Below are positions 1 to 8,114 of a DNA stretch of 64,000 bases, piece by piece. Origin of the DNA: Thermorudis peleae. GTDB taxonomy: Bacteria; Chloroflexota; Chloroflexia; Thermomicrobiales; Thermomicrobiaceae. Below the pieces are notes generated by a model. It saw only the letters and a list, made by a program, of their open reading frames with translations. It made no database searches and was not told the DNA's origin. The stretch lies in contig NZ_JQMP01000001.1 of NCBI RefSeq assembly GCF_000744775.1, positions 186,001-250,000 of the forward strand, given 5' to 3'. Both the position numbers and the translations under genes were made by a program. The stretch's first letter is position 1. Every line of letters starts with the position of its first letter.

Positions 1-237
<237 letters not shown>

Positions 238-319
238 TTAACTGAGCCTGTGGGGATTCGGCTAGGCGGTCGGCGTGCTAGGATACCGCACAGTGAAAAA
301 GGAGGAGAGGAAGGAACGC

Positions 320-1105
320 ATGCAACTTGGGCGAGTGCTGCTCGGTGATACGCCAGTGCTGGTTGTCGTCGAGAATGGGGTAGCCTATCGTGCTGACGGT
401 GATCCCTTCCAGGGGGTGGTACGTAAAGGTGAAGAGATCGGGCCGTTTGCTGCACAGACCGTGTTGCCGCCGGTAGCGAGACCAAGCAAGATTGTCGCGG
501 TTGGCCTCAACTATGCGTTGCATGTAACCGAGAACGATCCGACGCGCACCATTCCCGATGAACCCGTGTTGTTCATGAAACCGCCGTCTGCGCTCCTCGG
601 CCATGGCGGGACCATCCTGTTGCCGCCAGGGAACCGTATCGACTATGAAGCAGAGCTCTGTCTCGTGATCGGGCGCCGAGCATCGCGCGTGCCTGAATCG
701 TCAGCGCTCGACTATGTGCTCGGGTATACCTGCGGCAATGATGTGAGCCATCGCGACTATCAGCGCAAAGATGGGCAGTGGGTCCGCGCCAAAGGGTTCG
801 ACACGTTCTGTCCGCTGGGTCCCGTAATCGTCACCGACCTCGACCCGAATGATCTGGCAATCTGCTCGCGACTCAACGGGGAGGTGCGGCAGAACAACCG
901 GACGAGCAACATGCTGTTTCCACCAGCGTTCCTGGTTTCCTTCATCTCCAACGTGATGACGCTCGAACCAGGCGATGTCATCATGACTGGCACCCCGGAG
1001 GGCGTGGGGCCGATGAAGCCGGGCGATGTCATCGAGGTCGAGATCGAGGGGATCGGCGTGCTGCGCAATACGGTCGCGGCACGGCCCGCGGAGGCAGCCT
1101 CGTGA
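320..1105 (+). CDS. Fumarylacetoacetate hydrolase (FAH) family protein
   Basis: About 261 residues, the usual size for the FAH C-terminal-domain family of hydrolases, isomerases and decarboxylases acting on 2-oxo acid ring-cleavage products. I start at the ATG at 320, because AAGGAGGAGAGG ends a few bases upstream; an upstream in-frame ATG at 275 has no ribosome site. The metal site is recognisable: YEAELCLVIG supplies the E-x-E pair, and the later GNDVSHRDYQRKDGQW and GDVIMTGTPEGVGPM motifs are family hallmarks. Its stop overlaps the next gene by 4 bases (GTGA), indicating translational coupling. The exact substrate cannot be read from the sequence; 2-hydroxyhepta-2,4-diene-dioate isomerase or acylpyruvase activity are the common assignments. 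Confidence 0.85.
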   Translation: MQLGRVLLGDTPVLVVVENGVAYRADGDPFQGVVRKGEEIGPFAAQTVLPPVARPSKIVAVGLNYALHVTENDPTRTIPDEPVLFMKPPSALLGHGGTILLPPGNRIDYEAELCLVIGRRASRVPESSALDYVLGYTCGNDVSHRDYQRKDGQWVRAKGFDTFCPLGPVIVTDLDPNDLAICSRLNGEVRQNNRTSNMLFPPAFLVSFISNVMTLEPGDVIMTGTPEGVGPMKPGDVIEVEIEGIGVLRNTVAARPAEAAS

Positions 1106-1737
1106 ACGCAGCGAGCGAATGGTCCCAGTTGCTGGCCTTTCTCCGCCTTGTTGGCAAGCTGAAACAGCTGCGCCGCAAAGGGTGGATCGACCGTGGCGTG
1201 CGCGAGCCAGAATCGGTTGCCGACCATAGTTTTCGTCTCGCTCTTCTTGCCTGGCTGATCGGCCAGTCTGTTGGCGGTGCGGATCCAGCACGAATGGCGC
1301 TGCTTGCGCTCGTCCACGACATGCCCGAGGCGCTCGCCGGTGATCGGACACCGTTTGATGACGCGCTTGCTGCTGGGGCTGATCGCACGGCGCTCTTTCG
1401 CCAGCCACCACCGAGGGACGCAGCTGCAACCGCGGCCAAGTCGCACGCGGAACGCGCAGCTCTGCATGAGATGACGGCAGTGCTCCCACCATCGCTGGCG
1501 GAAGCACTGCAGTCGTTGTGGGAAGAGTACGAGACGGGCGCAACGCTCGAGGCGCAACTGGTTCGTCAGCTTGATAAGCTTGAGACAGCGCTGCAGGCAC
1601 TCGAGTACCACGAAACCCAGCCGGAGCTGGTGATCGATTCGTTCGTGCTCGGCCTGGACGACGCTGTGGTGCATCCGGCGCTGCGGGACATCGCGGCAGC
1701 GCTGCAGGCAACTTGGAAAGCCGGATCCACGAGCTAA
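1102..1737 (+). CDS. HD-domain hydrolase, YfbR/HDDC2-like 5'-deoxynucleotidase family
   Basis: A 211-residue HD-superfamily metal-dependent phosphohydrolase. It starts at the GTG within the GTGA overlap with the FAH gene. The first metal histidine is in ESVADHSFR (around residue 39), the HD doublet is in LALVHDMPEALAGD (around residue 75), and a later conserved aspartate is in QLDKLETALQA. This spacing matches HDDC2/YfbR proteins, which remove phosphate from deoxynucleoside monophosphates. The pairing with an FAH enzyme does not obviously explain the substrate. The following 199 bases up to the convergent HtrA gene hold nothing I can recognise. Confidence 0.75.
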   Translation: MNAASEWSQLLAFLRLVGKLKQLRRKGWIDRGVREPESVADHSFRLALLAWLIGQSVGGADPARMALLALVHDMPEALAGDRTPFDDALAAGADRTALFRQPPPRDAAATAAKSHAERAALHEMTAVLPPSLAEALQSLWEEYETGATLEAQLVRQLDKLETALQALEYHETQPELVIDSFVLGLDDAVVHPALRDIAAALQATWKAGSTS

Positions 1738-1936
1738 CGGCTCTCGACCAGGTTTCACGGGCTCCGACGGACACGGACGGGATGGCATGGGGCCATGGCC
1801 GAGCCGAGGTGTGCGCGCCTGGAAGTCTCTGGCCATAGTCTGCACTACGAGGACCTGCACAGGGCGCTTGGCATCCCGTTGCTGCCAGCGCCATCGGGTC
1901 CGTGACAACTCGCTCCCGGCCATCAGAGCATGCCGG

Positions 1937-2986
1937 TCAGGCGTCGGGCTCAGCATCGAGGGTCACGGGAATGGTCAGCAGTTGCTGGCCCCGCCGTACT
2001 GTAAGCACCAGTGTGCTACCGATTGCCGCTTGCCCGAGCATGCGCTGAAGCAGGTCGAAGCCGGTGAGTGGCTGGTCGTTGACGCGCGCGAGCACGTCGC
2101 CAGGACGCAGCCCAGCGCGGGCAGCCGGACTGCCAGGGGCAACCTGGCGGACGACGAGCCCCTGAGCCTGCTGTTGACCGTTGGCTCGCGCAACAATCCC
2201 GGGCATCGGGCGCACTTCGAGCACGACGCCCAGATAGGCTCGACGGACACGGCCATCTTTAATGAGCAAGCCAGCGACCCAGCGGGCGGTGTTGGACGGA
2301 ATCGCAAAACTCAATCCCTGGGCTCCTGCGATGATGGCCGTGTTGACGCCAATAACCCGCGCACGCGTGTCAACGAGCGGCCCTCCGGAATTGCCGGGGT
2401 TGAGTGCGGCATCCGTCTGGATGATGTTCTCGATCATCCGCCCTGTCTGGCTGCGGAGTGAGCGCCCAAGGGCTGAGACGACGCCAGTCGTTACTGTCGC
2501 CGCAAAGCCAAACGGGTTGCCAATGGCAATCACCAGCTGCCCAACTCGCACCTGGTCAGAATCGCCAAGTTGTGCGGTTGGCAGCCCGCTTGCCTGCACA
2601 CGAATCACTGCGAGATCGGTGGCCGGGTCTTCGCCGACGAGGCTTGCTGGAAGTTCACGCCCATCGCTTAAGGTCACGGTCAGGCGATCAGCACCGTGGA
2701 CAACGTGGCTATTGGTCAGGATATAGCCATCTGGGGCAATGACAAAGCCCGTGCCAGCGCTGGGCAATTCGAACGGTTGATTACCATGTGCGGTGCGGAC
2801 AAGCCCATGGCGGGTTGTCGCAATCCCAACGACCGCTGGCAGGATCTGGTCAACGACGGTCACCACGGCCTGCGAATACGCATCAAGGACGGTCTCAGCC
2901 TCGCGCGCATCCATCGTGGATGTCGGCTGTGCGTGCCCATTGGGCTGTGAATTGGCAAGTGGCTGAACGATGAGTGTCTGTCGCAT
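1937..2986 (-). CDS. HtrA/DegP-like S1C serine protease with PDZ domain
   Basis: I start at the ATG at 2986 (349 residues), which has a GAGGGAG site just upstream; the longer open frame has none. The trypsin-like domain carries the full triad: histidine in ILTNSHVVHGAD, aspartate in DLAVIRV, serine in NPGNSGGPL. A PDZ domain follows (from about residue 240, with GLRPGDVLARVNDQPL). Family members degrade or refold damaged proteins. Unlike most bacterial HtrA proteins there is no signal peptide or membrane anchor: the N-terminus is a polar stretch rich in Gln, Asn and Thr. As written the protease would be cytoplasmic. It lies 16 bases after the unknown gene at 3003-3539 and is probably co-transcribed with it. 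Confidence 0.9.
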   Translation of the reverse strand: MRQTLIVQPLANSQPNGHAQPTSTMDAREAETVLDAYSQAVVTVVDQILPAVVGIATTRHGLVRTAHGNQPFELPSAGTGFVIAPDGYILTNSHVVHGADRLTVTLSDGRELPASLVGEDPATDLAVIRVQASGLPTAQLGDSDQVRVGQLVIAIGNPFGFAATVTTGVVSALGRSLRSQTGRMIENIIQTDAALNPGNSGGPLVDTRARVIGVNTAIIAGAQGLSFAIPSNTARWVAGLLIKDGRVRRAYLGVVLEVRPMPGIVARANGQQQAQGLVVRQVAPGSPAARAGLRPGDVLARVNDQPLTGFDLLQRMLGQAAIGSTLVLTVRRGQQLLTIPVTLDAEPDA

Positions 2987-3002
2987 TGAATCTGCTCCCT
3001 CG

Positions 3003-3539
3003 TCAACTTTCGTCGGTGATTTCAGTTGCTGGTCCACTCTGGCGCAGTTCCTGCACGCGCACCAGAGCCTGACGGAGTTCCGCGAGCCAGTCGGCCTGGT
3101 GGCGGGCGACGAGCCGGACGCACCATGCAAGCGCATCGCTACGACTCCGGGCAATGCCAGCTTCAACCAGCGTATCAAGCGTCTGCCGCTCGGGTAAACG
3201 CAGTCGGGTCATTACTGGAACACTCAGGACAGTGAAGAGCTGGCGTTGTCCGGCACAGACAACCCCCCAGGAGACTTTCCGCCGGAAGCGATACTCAGCC
3301 TCGCGGGCGATTTCCATCCGTAGCGGCCGTGTCTCTTCACGGAAGCGTTGGATACGTGCCAGAATCGCTTGCTGCCTCGCCTCGGGCGAAAGGTCGCTGG
3401 GCAGATTGGGTTCTGCCAAGGTGCCAACAACGAGAATCTCCTCGCGATCCGTGGTAATCTCCGGCTCGCCTTGAAACCAATGGTCAGGGAGACGGCCAAG
3501 AAACCAGCCGCGGATGTCGTCGTTCATTCGTGATGTCAT
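3003..3539 (-). CDS. Conserved protein of unknown function, co-transcribed with HtrA-like protease
   Basis: 178 residues, soluble, no signal peptide. The ATG at 3539 has GAAGGAG nine bases upstream; an ATG four codons later is also possible. I do not recognise a catalytic motif. The protein starts with RGWFLGRLPDHWF, contains an Arg/Glu-rich helical middle (around residues 55-85), then a segment resembling a substrate-binding or dimer strand (VSWGVVCAGQ) and a C-terminal helix pair. The operon arrangement with the protease, and a promoter with a dyad in its leader, suggest a stress-response or quality-control role; that is inference. Confidence 0.7.
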   Translation of the reverse strand: MTSRMNDDIRGWFLGRLPDHWFQGEPEITTDREEILVVGTLAEPNLPSDLSPEARQQAILARIQRFREETRPLRMEIAREAEYRFRRKVSWGVVCAGQRQLFTVLSVPVMTRLRLPERQTLDTLVEAGIARSRSDALAWCVRLVARHQADWLAELRQALVRVQELRQSGPATEITDES

Positions 3540-3559
3540 CGCATTGTACTCCTTCTCGT

Positions 3560-3574
3560 ACTCTTTGCAAGAGT
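3560..3574. promoter_or_regulatory. 15-bp dyad (ACTCTT-TGC-AAGAGT) in the leader of the protease operon
   Basis: Perfect 6-base arms around a 3-base centre, between the -10 element and the start codon of the 3003-3539 gene. It could be an operator for a heat or stress repressor. It is not the CIRCE sequence. Immediately beyond it the octamer TGATTACA occurs twice in tandem (3575-3590), overlapping the -10 region. Confidence 0.4.
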
Positions 3575-3581
3575 GATTACA

Positions 3582-3609
3582 TGATTACAAATCCTCGGCG
3601 TCTTGTCAA
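3582..3609 (-). promoter_or_regulatory. Sigma-A-type promoter for the hypothetical-htrA operon
   Basis: Minus strand: TTGACA (3604-3609), 16-base spacer, TAATCA (3582-3587). It sits 43-70 bases upstream of the start at 3539, and the predicted transcript start falls just before the 3560-3574 dyad. Confidence 0.55.
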
Positions 3610-3677
3610 GCGGGGGGATCATGCCACAAGCATCGTCGTTGATCGATCTCGGCAACGCTCGCTGAACTTGGTTAAAG

Positions 3678-3721
3678 CGAAAAAAGTCCCACCGGGATCT
3701 CGCATCCAGGAACCCGGTGGG
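3678..3721 (-). terminator. Rho-independent terminator of the malic enzyme gene
   Basis: Read on the minus strand, CCCACCGGG pairs with CCCGGTGGG across a 16-base loop and is followed by a run of six T. It begins 27 bases after the stop codon at 3749. This is the only hairpin in the window with a classical T tract. Confidence 0.75.
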
Positions 3722-3748
3722 CAGGTGTGGTCTTCTGCGTGAGGTTAG

Positions 3749-6259
3749 TTACCGCACGGTCTCGTAAAGCATCGTCCGCGTACGGGCTGCGATCTCGTCG
3801 GGGTCGGCGGCGACACGCGCGACGCCGGTGTCGAGCGCAGCCCGCGCGACGGCCGCGGCGACCGCGGGAGGAACGCGGAGGTCAAGGCTGTCTGGAATGA
3901 TGCGACCACTGGCGAGTTCGCGGTCGGTGACCAGTGACGCGATTGCCTCAGCGGCAGCGAGCTTCATTGCATCGTTGATATCGCGTGCCTGGACGTCGAG
4001 TGCGCCGCGGAAGATGCCAGGGAACGCGAGGGAATTGTTGACTTGATTTGGATAGTCGGAGCGCCCAGTGGCGACGACGAGTGCGCCGGCTTCCAGTGCC
4101 ACGTCAGGGTGAATTTCTGGGTCAGGGTTGGCGAGGGCGAAGATGATCGGCTTTGGGGCCATCGTGCTAATCATCTGTGGCGTCAGGATATCAGGCGAGG
4201 ACAGCCCGATGAAGACGTCAGCGCCGACCAGGGCGTCAGCTAATGTGCCGCGCAACCCCTGCTTATTTGTGAGCCGCGCCATTTCGAGCTTGTAGCGGTT
4301 CATGCCAATCTCACGGTCACGCGCGATGATGCCATGGCGATCACAGAGAATGAGATCGCCGACCCCGTAGACAAGCAGGAGTTTGGCAGTCGCAATGCCG
4401 GCGGCTCCGGCCCCGTTAATGACGATCTTTGCCTCGTTGAGGGGTGTGCCGCGCAAGCGGAACGCGTTGATGAGGCCAGCGAGCACGACGACGGCAGTGC
4501 CATGTTGGTCATCGTGGAAGACCGGCAGGTCGAGCCGCTCCTTTAGTGCCGCCTCGATCTCAAAGCACCGTGGAGCTGAGATATCTTCAAGATTAATTCC
4601 ACCAAACGATGGTGCAATAGCCTCAACAAGATCGACAATCTGCTGCGGGTCACGTTCAGCGACGCAGATTGGGAACGCCTCGACTCCAGCCAGCGACTGG
4701 AAGAGCACGGCTTTGCCTTCCATGACGGGCAAGGCAGCCTGCGGGCCGATATCACCCAGCCCAAGCACCGCGCTGCCATCAGTCACGATGGCCACAAGAT
4801 TGCCCTTCACGGTTAGGTTATAGACCTCGGGCGGATTCAGCCGTACTTCGTCCACCGGCACGAGGGCTGCCGGCGGTAAGTAGACAAGGTTGAGGATGTG
4901 CGGATCACGAATCGGGATCTTGCTGCGGATCTCGAGGACGCCGTGATGACGCTGGCGGAGTTCGATCGCCTCCTCCGCAAGTGAACGCGGCCGCATACTC
5001 AGCGGCCGCCGTGGTTCAAACGTCCCTTCATAGACGTAGCGACGCGTGTTTTCAGCCACGGTCGCTGGATCAACCGACCTGGTCGCCTCGCGTGTCTCAT
5101 TTGCCGCTTGGACGACCGCCGCGGCAATGGCTGGCGCGACGCGGAAGTCGAAGAGCTGGGGCACGATCGACGTCGGCGAGCGCTGGCCGGGGGGCACGAG
5201 GCTCGCCAGTGCCTCTGCGGCGTAGACCAGTGTGCGCAGGCGAATGTTGCGCGCGCCCGAATCGAGCAACCCGCGGAAGACGCCCGGGAAGACAAGCGAA
5301 ATATCCATCATGTTGGGATAATCAGCGCGGCCCGTGGCGACGATTGCAGCCCCCGCTTGCTTGGCAAGTTCTGGATCGATTTCAGGCGTCGGCAAAGCGA
5401 GCGCGAAGATAACGGGATCAGGTGCCATGCTGGCGACCATCTCTGGCGTCACGATGTTGCCCTGGGCGAGCCCGATGAAGACGTCAGCGCCCTTGAGGAC
5501 GTCAGCCAGCGAGCCGCGGCGCCGTTCCGGATTCGTTTCCTTGGCAAGATAGGCCTTAGCCCAGTTCATCCGAACCGTGCGTCCGGCGTAGATCGCGCCG
5601 GCCCGGTCACAAACGACGATATCCCGCACGCCAACGCGATAGAGCAGCCGGGCAACCCCGATGCCGGAGAGCCCAGCGCCAGCGATCACGACGCGCACCT
5701 GCTCGAGCTGCTTGCCAACGACGTCAAGCGCGTTCTTGAGCGCGCCGAGGACGAGGATGGCCGTGCCGTGGTGCTGGTTACTAAAGACTGGAATCGGCGC
5801 ACCTTTTTCGAGGTGATCGGCGATGGTGAAGCTATGCGGAGCACGGATATGGTCAAGGCAGATGGCTCCAAAGGTTGGCGTGAGTCGCAGGGCAACTTCG
5901 ACGATAGCGAGTGGGTCATGAAGATCGACGCAAATCGGCACGGCGTCAACGCCGGCAAATGTTTTGAAGATGACGCTTTTGGCCTCAAGCAAGGGCAGTG
6001 CAGCCTCAACAGGCCCACGCGTGGGCCCGAAGAGGTCAGTGCCGTCAGTGAGAATCGCGACGGTATTGCCGCGTCCAGTGAGTTCAAAGGATGCGACTTC
6101 ATCGCGGCTGATTGCGCGGCATGCCTCGGCAACGCCAGGCGTGTAGACGAGGCTGAGCATCGCACGGTCGCGCAGCGGCACCTTGCTGCCGATCCCAATC
6201 AGCCCGCGATACTGTCGGCGAAACGCCAATGTTGCATCTGGCTGGTCTAGCAGATACAC
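3749..6259 (-). CDS. Fused double NAD(P)-malic enzyme (two malic enzyme modules in one chain)
   Basis: Two complete MaeB-type malic enzyme modules are joined head to tail, about residues 5-415 and 425-836. The family decarboxylates malate to pyruvate. I start at the GTG at 6259 (836 residues): GGAGG lies seven bases upstream and a promoter just behind it; an ATG at 6355 lies upstream of that promoter. The N-half keeps YTPGVA (residues 39-44) and the catalytic Lys (LEAKSVIF) but has lost the metal motif (SNQHHGTA at 160 instead of HDDQHGTA; CLDHI instead of NLEDI) and the nucleotide-side motif (LALPTPEI for LANPEPEI). The C-half keeps HDDQHGTA (582), NLEDI, MEGK and LANPDPEI but has YLPPAA (460) for YTPGVA. 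The losses are complementary. A terminator follows. Confidence 0.88.
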   Translation of the reverse strand: MYLLDQPDATLAFRRQYRGLIGIGSKVPLRDRAMLSLVYTPGVAEACRAISRDEVASFELTGRGNTVAILTDGTDLFGPTRGPVEAALPLLEAKSVIFKTFAGVDAVPICVDLHDPLAIVEVALRLTPTFGAICLDHIRAPHSFTIADHLEKGAPIPVFSNQHHGTAILVLGALKNALDVVGKQLEQVRVVIAGAGLSGIGVARLLYRVGVRDIVVCDRAGAIYAGRTVRMNWAKAYLAKETNPERRRGSLADVLKGADVFIGLAQGNIVTPEMVASMAPDPVIFALALPTPEIDPELAKQAGAAIVATGRADYPNMMDISLVFPGVFRGLLDSGARNIRLRTLVYAAEALASLVPPGQRSPTSIVPQLFDFRVAPAIAAAVVQAANETREATRSVDPATVAENTRRYVYEGTFEPRRPLSMRPRSLAEEAIELRQRHHGVLEIRSKIPIRDPHILNLVYLPPAALVPVDEVRLNPPEVYNLTVKGNLVAIVTDGSAVLGLGDIGPQAALPVMEGKAVLFQSLAGVEAFPICVAERDPQQIVDLVEAIAPSFGGINLEDISAPRCFEIEAALKERLDLPVFHDDQHGTAVVVLAGLINAFRLRGTPLNEAKIVINGAGAAGIATAKLLLVYGVGDLILCDRHGIIARDREIGMNRYKLEMARLTNKQGLRGTLADALVGADVFIGLSSPDILTPQMISTMAPKPIIFALANPDPEIHPDVALEAGALVVATGRSDYPNQVNNSLAFPGIFRGALDVQARDINDAMKLAAAEAIASLVTDRELASGRIIPDSLDLRVPPAVAAAVARAALDTGVARVAADPDEIAARTRTMLYETVR

Positions 6260-6307
6260 CCTTCCGCCTCCGCCTGAGCCATCGGCCTGCCCCGTTGTCA
6301 CCGCGCG

Positions 6308-6336
6308 ATTGTACGCCCAGCCCAGCACTTGAGCAA
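6308..6336 (-). promoter_or_regulatory. Promoter of the double malic enzyme gene
   Basis: Minus strand: TTGCTC (6331-6336), 17-base spacer, TACAAT (6308-6313). The predicted start site is near 6301, about 42 bases before the GTG start at 6259. This supports the shorter reading of the gene. Confidence 0.55.
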
Positions 6337-6359
6337 CTGGGCGATGGCAGGTCATCCTC

Positions 6360-6389
6360 TTGACAAATTGGCCGGGGAGGGGGTAGAAT
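6360..6389 (+). promoter_or_regulatory. Strong promoter for the secreted-protein gene
   Basis: TTGACA (6360-6365), 18-base spacer, TAGAAT (6384-6389). It points toward the gene at 6574, with about 180 bases of leader between them, and is divergent from the malic enzyme promoter. Confidence 0.6.
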
Positions 6390-6573
6390 GAAGATGAGTC
6401 AGATACCGTTCAAAGGGGGTTTCGATAGGGTATCAGCCCACGAATACGCTCTGCTGAGCCAGCTGGCGGCGTGGATGTAGCGGAAAGAAGGTGCCAAATG
6501 TGGTGTGCGATAAAAGCTACACAACGATGAACGGGATCGCAGCGAGAGAGAACGGTAGCAAGGAGGCAATGGC
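6390..6573 (+). other. Long 5' leader of the secreted-protein gene
   Basis: About 180 transcribed bases without a convincing ORF, ending in AGGAGG before the ATG at 6574. A paired element GATACC...GGTATC spans 6403-6435, and GCCAGCTGGC is self-complementary further on. I could not match it to any riboswitch class I know by sequence. It may be a regulatory or stability leader. Confidence 0.35.
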
Positions 6574-7104
6574 ATGCAGAAGAAGAGAGGATGCTTTGGA
6601 CTGCTCGTCAGCGTCTTCTTGATAAACTTCCTTGCTTTCTCTCTTGTTCTAGAATCTGTAAGTGCAGCTGGCAGCGACAAAGGCAAGTACCCGCTTCACC
6701 TTACGACGGTTACTGTGCCTTTGTATCGTCTGCAGTCCTCTAACGAGCAGGGGTTAGCAGCAGGTTCTCAGCGTATTTCGCCGGATAATACGGTTGAAGG
6801 CGATTGTGGGACGGCTTCTATGTCTATCGGTGATGCTGGTGATGGCTACGCGAATGTTTCATTGTTTGTTGAGAGCTCGCAGGGACCGTTTGTGTACGCA
6901 AGCTATAGTTGGGCTGGAACAGCGCCAGTCGGGGCAATCAGCCGAAGTGGTTGGGAAGTCTTCTTGCCAACAACGGAATGGAGCCACGTTGATCACGTTT
7001 ATACGGGGTCAGGGTTTGTGAGTGTTGCGGGAACGATACAGATAAGCTCTGGTCTCGGTACGTGTGTCAGTAAGCCGTTGTATGGCTTTGGGTGGATTTT
7101 ATAA
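6574..7104 (+). CDS. Small secreted protein of unknown function
   Basis: 176 residues. A clear signal peptide opens the chain: positively charged start (MQKKRG), hydrophobic core (LLVSVFLINFLAFSLVL), then a probable cleavage after SVSAA near residue 32. The mature part is rich in Ser, Gly, Thr and Tyr with beta-like alternation and just two cysteines (in GDCGTAS and LGTCVSK), which could form one disulfide. The start has AGGAGG seven bases upstream. The gene is more AT-rich than its neighbours, which may indicate recent acquisition. It precedes an ABC exporter by 70 bases on the same strand, but linkage to it is only a possibility. No family recognised. Confidence 0.7.
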   Translation: MQKKRGCFGLLVSVFLINFLAFSLVLESVSAAGSDKGKYPLHLTTVTVPLYRLQSSNEQGLAAGSQRISPDNTVEGDCGTASMSIGDAGDGYANVSLFVESSQGPFVYASYSWAGTAPVGAISRSGWEVFLPTTEWSHVDHVYTGSGFVSVAGTIQISSGLGTCVSKPLYGFGWIL

Positions 7105-7174
7105 CGGTAACGGGGAGGGAGCCGGCCATAAGGCACGCGATCGAGCCAGCGGTTCCCCCTCGCACTGAGCGCAA

Positions 7175-8113
7175 ATGATCATGAGTCGAGAAGAGCAGGC
7201 ACGTTTCGTTCTCCAAGGCATTACAAAGCGGCTGAAGCGGCGTCCAGTGCTCCAGGATGTGTCGCTCACCTTGCCCGCTGGGGCCGTGACGGTGCTGCTG
7301 GGGCCGAATGGCTCCGGGAAGAGCACACTACTGCGGGTTATCGCTGGCATGCTGCAACCAGACGCAGGCGTGCGGCGACTCGGCGACGGGACGACGCTGC
7401 CTCCACACGCGCCGCCGCCCCGGGCCGTTGTCCTGGTCGAGGAGCCCGCATTCTACCCAACACTCGATGGTTGGGCGAATGTACGCTACCTCCTCAGACT
7501 AGCAGCACTCGCTGATGGCCGGCAGACGGTTGACGATCAGACGATCAAGGACGCGCTCATCACGGTCGGGTTGGATGCGGTGGCCGATCGCCCGGTTGGT
7601 GGATACTCGCGAGGCATGCGTCAGCGACTGGGATTAGCCGTGGTTCTGGCTTACCAGCCTGACCTTGTTGTCCTCGATGAGCCCGCCACTGGCCTGGACG
7701 AACCTGGGCGAACACTGCTGCACGAGTTGCTCGACCGCTGGCGTGCAGCTGGGGTGGCTGTCCTCGTGACGACGCACGAGGTTGCTGAAGCCGAGACGTT
7801 CGCCGATCGGGTTGCCGTGCTGGTTCGTGGTCGGATTGTTGCCGAGGGCACACTCACTGAGCTAACGCCACCAGTCGGGTATGTCGTCCGCGTGCTTCCG
7901 GAGCAGGTGACAACAGCGCTCGAGGCGCTTGTCGGCTGGCCCGTGATGGCTCAGTCTGACGGGCTGGTGCGCGTGACGGGCGATGGTACGGTCGGGCCTG
8001 CAGTACACCAGGCGCTGGCAACACGGGGCGTTTTCCCGTTGGCGAGCTCTATCGAGCGGCAGAGCCTTGTTGCCTTCTACCGGGAAGTACTTCAGCGGGA
8101 AGGGGTAGTCTAG
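7175..8113 (+). CDS. ABC-2 type transporter, ATP-binding subunit
   Basis: 312 residues, one nucleotide-binding domain: Walker A GPNGSGKST, ABC signature variant YSRGMRQRLG (in place of LSGGQ), Walker B LVVLDEPATGLD and the switch histidine in TTHEVAEAE. The YSRGMRQRL signature is typical of the ABC-2 (drug, antibiotic or polysaccharide) export class. The C-terminal 80 residues form the small accessory domain common in such subunits. The next gene, one base downstream, is the permease. The substrate is not visible. Two start codons (ATG ATC ATG) are equally usable and the ribosome site is weak. Confidence 0.9.
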   Translation: MIMSREEQARFVLQGITKRLKRRPVLQDVSLTLPAGAVTVLLGPNGSGKSTLLRVIAGMLQPDAGVRRLGDGTTLPPHAPPPRAVVLVEEPAFYPTLDGWANVRYLLRLAALADGRQTVDDQTIKDALITVGLDAVADRPVGGYSRGMRQRLGLAVVLAYQPDLVVLDEPATGLDEPGRTLLHELLDRWRAAGVAVLVTTHEVAEAETFADRVAVLVRGRIVAEGTLTELTPPVGYVVRVLPEQVTTALEALVGWPVMAQSDGLVRVTGDGTVGPAVHQALATRGVFPLASSIERQSLVAFYREVLQREGVV

Positions 8114-8114
8114 C

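Noticed and set aside
701-1956. Two long open frames of nearly 400 codons on the minus strand across the FAH and HD genes
   Set aside because: They lie antisense to genes with clear motifs, lack ribosome sites and have Arg/Pro/Ser-rich composition typical of shadow frames in GC-rich DNA.
5108-6250. 380-codon plus-strand frame inside the malic enzyme gene
   Set aside because: Antisense to both malic enzyme modules, whose family motifs are unambiguous; no recognisable domain.
6390-6573. Known riboswitch (c-di-GMP, SAM, fluoride, cobalamin types) in the leader
   Set aside because: I compared remembered consensus cores by eye and none fits; only a generic structured leader can be claimed.
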